This document shows, piece after piece, positions 22,225-28,127 of a DNA stretch of 28,127 bases. Under the pieces are notes generated by a model. The model ran no database searches and was not told the origin of the DNA. It was given only the letters and a program-made list of their open reading frames with translations. Both the position numbers and the translations under genes were made by a program. Origin of the DNA: Dehalococcoidia bacterium (GTDB lineage Bacteria > Chloroflexota > Dehalococcoidia > SZUA-161 > SpSt-899); assembly GCA_023271515.1 (NCBI GenBank), contig JALPXQ010000006.1, positions 1 through 28,127 on the forward strand, in the 5' to 3' direction. The first letter of the stretch is position 1; each line of letters opens with the position of its first letter.

Positions 22225-23268
22225 ATGACCCCTATCCTGGAGAGATACCGTGACTTTCTCCCCATAACGGCTGCCACCCCGGCAATTACCATAGGTGAAG
22301 GAGATACCCCCCTCGTCCGCTCCCGAAAGTTAGAGAAAGAACTCTGCTGTGGTGAGCTCTATTTCAAGCTGGAGGGCTGTAATCCTACGGGTTCATTCAA
22401 AGACAGGGGAATGGTTGTCGCTGTCGCCAGGGCAATGGAGGCCGGAAGCGAAGCTATCATCTGTGCTTCAACCGGAAACACCAGCGCCTCGGCAGCGGCC
22501 TACGGGGCTCACTGTGGATTGAAGGTATTTATCCTCGTGCCGAGAGGGAATATAGCCCTGGGAAAACTCGCCCAGGCATTAGTATGCGGAGCCCGGGTCA
22601 TCGGCATGGATGGTAACTTCGATCAGTGCCTCCAGATGGTGCGCACACTGACACAGAGGCACCCCATCACTCTGGTTAACTCTCTGAACCCGCACCGCAT
22701 CGAAGGACAGAAGACCGCTGCCTTCGAGATCGCCGATGCTCTGGGGCAAGCGCCCGATTATCTCTTCCTTCCTGTCGGCAATGCGGGCAACATCACGGCG
22801 TACTGGAGGGGATTTGTTCAGTATCGAGAGGCGGGCAGAACCGGGCATCTTCCCCGGATGATGGGATTTGAAGCGGAGGGCGCGGCAGCCATTGTGCACA
22901 ACAAGGTGATCGAAAAGCCGGAGACCATAGCCACGGCAATCCGCATCGGCAATCCGGCAAGCTGGCAAGGCGCTGTTGCTGCCCGAGACGAATCCGGCGG
23001 GGTCATCGACTGTGTTAGCGATGATGAGATTCTGAAAGCCTATCATATGCTTGCGGCCAAAGAGGGCATCTTCGGAGAGCCCGCATCTGCCGCTTCCCTG
23101 GCCGGGCTCATCAAGTCGGTGCGAAACGGGCTCAGCCTCACGAACAGGAAGGTTGTTTGCGTGATAACAGGCAATGGTCTCAAGGATACCGATACCGCTC
23201 TGAAACAGGCCCCGTCGCTTATCGAGGTCCCTGCTGACCTCGCGGCTATCGAGCAAATCATGCTTTGA
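22225..23268 (+). CDS. thrC: Threonine synthase
   Basis: The 347-residue PLP enzyme converts O-phosphohomoserine to threonine. It shows IGEGDTPLVRS, FKLEGCNPTGSFKDRGM with the cofactor lysine K59, the CASTGNTSASAAAYGA phosphate loop, and PVGNAGNITAYWRGF. This is the shorter class of threonine synthase without the long N-terminal domain of enterobacterial ThrC. It follows hom by 5 bp and precedes folE closely, so hom and thrC are one pathway unit. Confidence 0.95.
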   Translation: MTPILERYRDFLPITAATPAITIGEGDTPLVRSRKLEKELCCGELYFKLEGCNPTGSFKDRGMVVAVARAMEAGSEAIICASTGNTSASAAAYGAHCGLKVFILVPRGNIALGKLAQALVCGARVIGMDGNFDQCLQMVRTLTQRHPITLVNSLNPHRIEGQKTAAFEIADALGQAPDYLFLPVGNAGNITAYWRGFVQYREAGRTGHLPRMMGFEAEGAAAIVHNKVIEKPETIATAIRIGNPASWQGAVAARDESGGVIDCVSDDEILKAYHMLAAKEGIFGEPASAASLAGLIKSVRNGLSLTNRKVVCVITGNGLKDTDTALKQAPSLIEVPADLAAIEQIML

Positions 23269-23288
23269 GACAAGAGGGAGGTTTTAGT

Positions 23289-23867
23289 GTGATAGACCGG
23301 GCTAAGATCAGAGACGCAATAACCTCGATAATCGAAGCCATCGGTGAAGACCCAACGCGGGAGGGATTGGTTGATACCCCTGGACGCATTGCCAAGATGT
23401 ACGCCGATATCTTCAGTGGGCTTCACCATGACCCCGCAGAACACCTTCAAGTGGGCTTTGACGAGGGGCACGATGAGATGGTGATCGCTAAAGCCATCCC
23501 TTTCTATTCCATGTGCGAGCATCACTTCCTGCCTTTCTATGGCCTGGCTCACATAGGATACCTGCCCAGGGGCCGTGTTGTTGGTGCCAGCAAGTTAGCC
23601 CGCACGGTTGACATACTGGCTCGACGCTGTCAATTGCAGGAGCGGCTGACCACTCAGATCGCCGATACTATCGTCAAGGCCCTGGAGCCAAAGGGAGTGG
23701 CGGTAATCCTGGAGGCGGAGCACCTCTGCATGACCATGCGTGGAATCAAGAAGCCGGGCAGCAGCATCGTCACCTCCGCCATGCGCGGACTCTTCCGGCA
23801 GCGTGCCGCCACCCGCGCCGAGTTCCTCACCTTAATAAGGCCGAACGCAGCCGTCCACCAAGCCTAA
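23289..23867 (+). CDS. folE: GTP cyclohydrolase I
   Basis: FolE opens GTP to 7,8-dihydroneopterin triphosphate, the entry to tetrahydrofolate and other pteridines. The product has EDPTREGLVDTPGR and the zinc ligands C76 and H79 within MCEHHFLPF, plus C147 (HLCMTMRG). It also has GASKLARTVDILARRCQ and the SAMRGLFR C-terminal motif. The frame extends to TTG 23265, but GTG 23289 has GGGAGG 7 nt upstream and starts close to the conserved region, giving 192 residues. It is likely co-transcribed with thrC. Confidence 0.96.
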   Translation: MIDRAKIRDAITSIIEAIGEDPTREGLVDTPGRIAKMYADIFSGLHHDPAEHLQVGFDEGHDEMVIAKAIPFYSMCEHHFLPFYGLAHIGYLPRGRVVGASKLARTVDILARRCQLQERLTTQIADTIVKALEPKGVAVILEAEHLCMTMRGIKKPGSSIVTSAMRGLFRQRAATRAEFLTLIRPNAAVHQA

Positions 23868-24001
23868 GTTTCTGACTGGATAACAGGATAAACGAGTACG
23901 GCCCAAAAAGTTCATTTGCCCTCAGAAACCAGCGTTTTCAATGGAGCCCCGCCGATGACGATAACGCCATGTCACATTGCAAGACCTGACCCCAATGGTG
24001 C

Positions 24002-24031
24002 TTGACAGAACTTGAGGAATGGTGCTATACT
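24002..24031 (+). promoter_or_regulatory. Sigma70-type promoter of the first ABC transporter operon
   Basis: TTGACA (24002-24007) and TATACT (24026-24031) are separated by 18 bp. A start near 24038 leaves ~25 nt to ATG 24063. This argues against the in-frame TTG at 24012, which would lie inside the promoter. Confidence 0.75.
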
Positions 24032-24062
24032 AACCTGGACAAGCCAGAACCAAGAGATTTGG

Positions 24063-24977
24063 ATGGTGAAGACAGTAATCGTCGTCAGAGATCTTATCAA
24101 GAGCTATGGTGACCTGGTGGCTGTTGATGGTGTCAGCTTCGAGGTCTACGAGAACGAGATCTTCGGTATCGTCGGGCCAAACGGCGCCGGCAAGACTACC
24201 TTGGTGGAGTGCCTCGAGGGACTGCGGATCCCCTCCAGTGGGTTTATCCGCGTCCTGGATCTCGATCCAAAGGCAGACGGCTACAAACTGAGGCAACTGA
24301 TAGGCATACAGCTCCAGGAGGGCAAATTCCCGGACCGGATCAAGGCGAGAGAAGCCCTGGAGCTCTTCGCCGCCCTTTACTCCCGCTCCCTGCCGGCCGG
24401 GCCTCTCCTGGAGAAGGTGGGGCTGCTGGACAAGGCCGATGACTACTTCGATAGCCTCTCCGGAGGCCAGAAACAGCGGCTCTCCATTGCTCTGGCCCTG
24501 GTCAACGACCCGCAGGTAGTTTTCTTCGACGAGCTGACGACGGGGCTCGATCCCCAGGCCCGAAGGGCGATGTGGGGGATGGTCAGCAGCACCCGCGAGG
24601 CCGGCAAGACCGTTATCCTGGTCACTCACTTCATGGAGGAAGCGGAGCGGCTCTGTGACCGGGTCGCCATCGTCGATCGAGGCAGGATAGTCGCCCTGGA
24701 CACCCCAGCTAACCTCATCAGGGGCATTGACGGCGGCTTGAGGATCAACCTCTGGCTAGATAACCTAAGCATAGTAACCCAGCTTGAGAATATCAAGGGG
24801 TGTCAGGTTGCAGTCAGCGGCCAGGACATCACCATCCAGTGCGCCGACGACCTGGTTGTCGATGAGGTCAAACTCGTCCTGAAAGACAATAACTGCAATT
24901 TCCACGACTTCACCGTTTCCAAGCCGACTCTTGAGGACGTCTTCCTCTCCATTACCGGCAAGGAGATGAGGGAATGA
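24063..24977 (+). CDS. ABC-2 type exporter, ATP-binding subunit (DrrA-like)
   Basis: The 304-residue protein has a full nucleotide-binding domain: Walker A GPNGAGKTT, Q-loop near IGIQLQEGKF, signature LSGGQKQR, Walker B VVFFDELTTGLDP and switch His in VTHFMEEAE. About 85 C-terminal residues follow, as in drug/antibiotic exporter ATPases of the DrrA group. Walker B carries Glu followed by Leu (DELTTG) instead of the common DEPTTG. It overlaps the permease gene by 4 bp (ATGA). The substrate cannot be inferred. Confidence 0.94.
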   Translation: MVKTVIVVRDLIKSYGDLVAVDGVSFEVYENEIFGIVGPNGAGKTTLVECLEGLRIPSSGFIRVLDLDPKADGYKLRQLIGIQLQEGKFPDRIKAREALELFAALYSRSLPAGPLLEKVGLLDKADDYFDSLSGGQKQRLSIALALVNDPQVVFFDELTTGLDPQARRAMWGMVSSTREAGKTVILVTHFMEEAERLCDRVAIVDRGRIVALDTPANLIRGIDGGLRINLWLDNLSIVTQLENIKGCQVAVSGQDITIQCADDLVVDEVKLVLKDNNCNFHDFTVSKPTLEDVFLSITGKEMRE

Positions 24978-25720
24978 TGGTTCTGCGGCAGTTCGTGAAG
25001 CTGACTTCAACCGAGCTGAGGCTGTTCCAGCGCGAGCCGATAGCCGTGCTCTTCACCTTCATCGTTCCGGTGTTCTTCCTCTTCCTGACGATGGAGGTTT
25101 TCATCCCTGGTGATGCCCCCAGGGAGATCGTCATCAACTATGTAACGCCGTCCCTGATGGTTCTCATTATCGCCAGTACGGCTGTATTCGCCGTGCCTCA
25201 GACCATCGTCTCCTACCGCAACATCAAGTTCCTCAAGCGCCTGAAGGGCTCTCCGGTTAAGCCCCTTACTATTCTGAGCAGCTTGGCCCTGGCTAATTTC
25301 ATCGCCACGGTTCTCGGAATCGCTCTGCTTGCCGTTGTGGCGGTGCTGGTCTATGATGCTAACCTTGCCGGGAGCCTCCTTTCCTTCCTGGCCGGCTTTG
25401 TCCTCGCCTTCCTGAGCCTTGCCGCTATCTTCCTCTTTATCCCCGCGGTAGCTCGCTCGGAACGGATGGCCATCGCCATCTCATACATCATCTTCTTTCC
25501 GGTGATGTTCTTCTCGGGGGTGTTTATTCCGCTGGATAGGCTTCCCGATTGGATCGCGCGCTACATTTCCCCGTTTATACCGATCACCCATGCCGTTGAG
25601 CTGATGCAGGGATTGTGGCAAGGCAATCCACTGCTTGATCTCACCCGGGAAGTGCTTATCCTGCTGGGTATTCTCTGCCTGGGCCTGGTCATTGCCGCCC
25701 GCACCTTCCGCTGGGAATAG
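24974..25720 (+). CDS. ABC-2 type exporter, permease subunit
   Basis: The 248-residue membrane protein has about six hydrophobic segments. The first is VLFTFIVPVFFLFLTM, after an amphipathic FQREP-containing N-terminus. The penultimate region FFPVMFFSGVFIPLDRLPDW followed by FIPITHAVELMQGL is the C-terminal signature of DrrB/YadH-like ABC-2 permeases. It is coupled by ATGA overlap to the ATPase and should form a 2+2 exporter with it. It converges on the second ABC operon, 46 bp away. Confidence 0.92.
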   Translation: MMVLRQFVKLTSTELRLFQREPIAVLFTFIVPVFFLFLTMEVFIPGDAPREIVINYVTPSLMVLIIASTAVFAVPQTIVSYRNIKFLKRLKGSPVKPLTILSSLALANFIATVLGIALLAVVAVLVYDANLAGSLLSFLAGFVLAFLSLAAIFLFIPAVARSERMAIAISYIIFFPVMFFSGVFIPLDRLPDWIARYISPFIPITHAVELMQGLWQGNPLLDLTREVLILLGILCLGLVIAARTFRWE

Positions 25721-25766
25721 CCGGCATTTGAGGGGATGGGCAAGAATGAGAAAAAGCGCCCCCCTG

Positions 25767-26513
25767 CTAAGGACTGTGCCCATATAACAACCTCTCCGGA
25801 TTTACCCTGGCAGTATAATATGCCAACTTGAGCCCTACCGCAAATAGCATGAAACCAAAGGTTAGCATGATATCTCGTCCCGGTTCCACCCCCACACCCC
25901 AGGCAACGAAGAATATCACCAGAAATAAGCCCCACGTCAGGAATCCCGCAGATACGTTAGCCATTTTCACACTGCGTGCTCTAGCAGAAGCAAAAAGCCC
26001 TGCTGATACAGTAAAAAAAACTACCGCGGGAACAAGCACAAATACATACGTGAGTAAAGCCGGAGGTTGAAACGCTTCTACAATAGCACTGCTCAGCAAA
26101 AAGTAGATTGAAACGATGATATAGGCACATGCCAGGGAAATGGCGAAATAGAAAAGAAACTTGCCGAAGAAGATGTTCCTCCATGAGAGTGGAAGCGAAA
26201 GGAGGCGTTCCAGGGTGCGGCTCTCAGCCTCCTGAACAATAGAAGGTATAACCAGCAGTGAAGCCATTACAGAGACGAAGAATGGCAAGAGCAATGGGCC
26301 GAAGGTCTCCAGAGAATGCTTTACCATCGCTACCTTTTCTGCCTCAGTCAGGACAACGTCTCCAATTTCCATTGGCAATACACCAACGAGCTGCAGATAC
26401 ATCACTGTTGGGAAGAATAGCCCATATACCATGCTTTGAAGGACCAATCGCACAATTGCCCCTTTATCGCTCTTCAGTTCTAAGAATTCCTTGTAGAAGA
26501 CAGACCACAACAT
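25767..26513 (-). CDS. ABC-2 type permease of the second transporter
   Basis: The 248-residue protein begins MLWSVFYKEFLELKSDKGA, a typical cytoplasmic start of ABC-2 permeases. Roughly six membrane helices follow; a large loop after the first (residues ~45-75) is probably extracellular. The motif VQEAESRTLERLLSLPLSWR is the coupling segment of this family. ATG 26513 lies 2 nt beyond the ATPase stop, with GGGGAGG ~10 nt upstream; TTG 26519, overlapping that stop as TTGA, is possible. The longer frame to 26591 lies within the ATPase gene. Partner of the ATPase at 26516-27427. Confidence 0.9.
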   Translation of the reverse strand: MLWSVFYKEFLELKSDKGAIVRLVLQSMVYGLFFPTVMYLQLVGVLPMEIGDVVLTEAEKVAMVKHSLETFGPLLLPFFVSVMASLLVIPSIVQEAESRTLERLLSLPLSWRNIFFGKFLFYFAISLACAYIIVSIYFLLSSAIVEAFQPPALLTYVFVLVPAVVFFTVSAGLFASARARSVKMANVSAGFLTWGLFLVIFFVAWGVGVEPGRDIMLTFGFMLFAVGLKLAYYTARVNPERLLYGHSP

Positions 26514-26515
26514 TT

Positions 26516-27427
26516 TCAAGATTCCTCCCCTCTTATAATCTCCAGAAGTATTTCCTCCAATCCCAGAGGTCCAAATGCCTGAATGGGGCAACCTCTCCCG
26601 ATGAAGTATTGTAATACCTGATTTGCATTTTGACCTTCGCCTAAGGTAAAGGTTACGGTATCTCCGTCAACAGAGTACTCGTTCGTGCAGTTGGTGAGAC
26701 CATCGAGGTTAGAGGGTATTTTCTCAAGGACTATTCTGAAAGCCTTACCAAAGACTTTGGTTCTTACTTCATCCTCGGTGCCGCAGGAAGCGATTCTACC
26801 CTTTACAATCAGGGCTATCCGGGAGCAAAGCTTCTCGACATCGGCCAGATCATGGGAACTGACCACGATTGTTTTGCCGGTATCGGCCAACTCCTCCATC
26901 TTGTGGCGAATAAACTGTCTCGACTCGATATCAAGCCCGGTGAAAGGTTCGTCAAAAAGAAGTATCCGCGGCTCGTGCAGAAGCGCACATATTAAGCTGA
27001 GCCTCTGCTTCTGACCCTTAGACAACGTCCTGATCTGGCGGTTCCAGAGAGGCTCCAGAGCATACTCGTCGAGAACCCTTAAAGCTCTCGTCTTATCCAA
27101 TTGAAGATGCCAAACCCTGGCATACATTTTCAAGGTGTCAAAGACGGTGAAGCCCTCGTAGAGCAAGGGTAAGTCCGGGAGATAACCTAATAGCTTCTTG
27201 GCCCTGAAAGGGTCAGTTTGAACATCGATGCCATCCACAGATACCACCCCGGAATCGGGCTTGAGCAAAGCTGATAATATTTTGCAAGTAGTAGTTTTTC
27301 CCGCACCGTTAGGGCCGACAAGGCCTAAGATCTCTCCCGCCCTAACCCGGAGGTTCAAACCCGAAAGAGCCATAACTTTGCCATAACTCTTGAAGACTTG
27401 TTCCAGAATGAGAATATCGTCGCTCAT
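26516..27427 (-). CDS. ABC transporter ATP-binding subunit of the second transporter
   Basis: The 303-residue protein has Walker A GPNGAGKTTT, signature LSKGQKQR, Walker B ILLFDEPFTGLD and the switch motif SSHDLADVEKL. All catalytic residues look normal, including the Walker B glutamate. An ~80-residue C-terminal extension is shared with bacteriocin/peptide and drug ABC-2 ATPases. It starts 9 bp after the stop of the truncated SPASM protein and is followed by its permease. This radical-SAM-ATPase-permease order suggests export of, or immunity to, a modified peptide, but no precursor gene is seen. Confidence 0.93.
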   Translation of the reverse strand: MSDDILILEQVFKSYGKVMALSGLNLRVRAGEILGLVGPNGAGKTTTCKILSALLKPDSGVVSVDGIDVQTDPFRAKKLLGYLPDLPLLYEGFTVFDTLKMYARVWHLQLDKTRALRVLDEYALEPLWNRQIRTLSKGQKQRLSLICALLHEPRILLFDEPFTGLDIESRQFIRHKMEELADTGKTIVVSSHDLADVEKLCSRIALIVKGRIASCGTEDEVRTKVFGKAFRIVLEKIPSNLDGLTNCTNEYSVDGDTVTFTLGEGQNANQVLQYFIGRGCPIQAFGPLGLEEILLEIIRGEES

Positions 27428-27436
27428 AGTGTCTCC

Positions 27437-27982
27437 TTAACTCTTGCAGGACCGCCATATATCGCACAGTCCCATACAGTACTTTTGCATTTCACAAACC
27501 CTGCAATCATCAAACGTACGAAAATTTGCTCTTCTCATAAAATGGTTCTTATACCTGTTCCATGAATCCGTAGAAATATCCCAGTTTGGCAACGACGGTT
27601 CTCTCTTGTGCAAACAGGGTACACCATTCCCAGACGAATCAATAGTGAGGCAGATATCCCGGGCAGGACAGATACCTGAAAAGCTTGTAGAATATGTGCT
27701 CTTCAGTGACGAACTTAAGCAAAGAGGCAAGGGCGGTTTGAGAACAATACCCCCTAGAAACCCTAATCGTTCTAAAGTTAAGAGAACCTCCGCAAAATCC
27801 TCCATAGAACCCCCACCACGATTCACTAAAGCTAGATTTATCGGGAATAACTCTGATATCCGCACAATTTCTCTTGTACATGTGACTAACTTCTCCGTCT
27901 GGCTGGCTGTGCGAGGCAAGTCAGAACATAAACTGGGGTAAAACTTCCTCTCCTTCTCCTCTAACAACAATATCAGCCGCAA
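27437..27982 (-). CDS. Truncated radical SAM protein: C-terminal SPASM-type domain only
   Basis: The 181-codon ORF has the cysteine layout of a SPASM auxiliary Fe-S domain. GICPARDICLTID with GNGVPC is followed near the end by C-x2-C-x5-C-x3-C (CRVCEMQKYCMGLC). SELFPINLALVNRGG and LGFLGGIVLKPP resemble the last strands of a radical SAM barrel. The CxxxCxxC motif that holds the SAM cluster is absent, so the protein cannot be an active radical SAM enzyme. The first ~20 codons (from TTG 27982) are read out of frame across a B12-binding-domain fragment. A later ATG (in GGSMEDF) may be the real start, if any. Probably a pseudogene remnant upstream of the ABC genes. Confidence 0.75.
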   Translation of the reverse strand: MRLILLLEEKERKFYPSLCSDLPRTASQTEKLVTCTREIVRISELFPINLALVNRGGGSMEDFAEVLLTLERLGFLGGIVLKPPLPLCLSSSLKSTYSTSFSGICPARDICLTIDSSGNGVPCLHKREPSLPNWDISTDSWNRYKNHFMRRANFRTFDDCRVCEMQKYCMGLCDIWRSCKS

Positions 27983-28037
27983 ATATTCTTATACATTCTT
28001 CTGGAATCTTTTCAAACTCATAAGTTATGAGGGAAGG
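27921..28037 (-). pseudogene. Fragment of a B12-binding radical SAM protein
   Basis: A 38-codon open stretch between stops reads PSLITYEFEKIPEECIRIF and then AADIVVRGEGEEVLPQF. The ADIVVRGEGEE motif is characteristic of the cobalamin-binding domain that precedes the radical SAM core in B12-dependent radical SAM enzymes. No start codon, upstream domain or downstream CxxxCxxC is present. It directly abuts the SPASM fragment in another frame, so deletion of a radical SAM core is likely. Bases 28038-28127 hold nothing that can be identified. Confidence 0.6.
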
Positions 28038-28127
28038 CTATCACTCCCTTTGGCGAGGCTGCTTGTGGAAACCCCCGTTTGTGGCTTCCGGCCTAAGGCT
28101 TTTCGGGTTCCTTATTCTTGCTCTCTC

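Noticed and set aside
25736..25783. ATGGGCA/TGCCCAT inverted repeat as a bidirectional terminator between the convergent ABC operons
   Set aside because: Seven-base arms are separated by 34 nt, one arm lies inside the permease coding end, and no T-tract is present.

Overview
This is a bacterial chromosomal window of moderate GC content with mixed gene orientation. Gene content (rpsF-ssb-rpsR, argD-hisA-hisI, hom-thrC-folE, desulforedoxins beside rsmI, a multidomain surface subtilase, a type I-B CRISPR system) fits an anaerobe, possibly a Chloroflexota/Dehalococcoidia-like lineage. That placement is inference from gene content only. No rRNA or tRNA gene is visible.

Region 1 (1-10090) is a complete subtype I-B CRISPR-Cas locus on the minus strand. 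A sigma70-type promoter (10062-10090) drives cas6, a fused MntA-HepT (nucleotidyltransferase + HEPN) gene, cas8b, cas7, cas5, cas3, cas4, cas1 and cas2. A leader with its own promoter and a repeat-spacer array follow, and the array runs off the left edge. Almost every gene overlaps or abuts the next. The MntA-HepT gene is the most unusual item. It is normally a two-gene toxin-antitoxin pair, but here it is one ORF between cas6 and cas8b, with a near-perfect internal Shine-Dalgarno and ATG exactly where a free HepT toxin would start. A 26-codon mini-ORF between it and cas8b encodes what looks like the C-terminal signature of a lost cas6.

Region 2 (10091-15808) holds two paralogous small genes of unknown function, two copies of a 59-bp repeat, and a 1403-residue secreted, membrane-anchored subtilisin-like protease. 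The protease has three carboxypeptidase-regulatory-like repeats before the catalytic domain and a PPC-like insertion between its catalytic Asp and His.

Region 3 (15809-24000) is mostly housekeeping. argD-hisA-hisI comes first, with hisI frameshifted. On the minus strand follow a DUF1385/YqhQ-like gene with an internal deletion, two tandem desulforedoxin-like mini-genes with their own promoter, and rsmI. rpsF-ssb-rpsR starts from a strong divergent promoter and carries a palindromic repeat before rpsR. hom-thrC-folE closes the region.

Region 4 (24002-28127) has two convergent ABC-2 transporter operons. The left one is an ATPase-permease pair with its own promoter. The right one (minus strand) follows a truncated radical-SAM/SPASM protein, itself abutting an out-of-frame fragment of a B12-binding radical SAM domain. 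It looks like a decayed peptide-modification/export locus.
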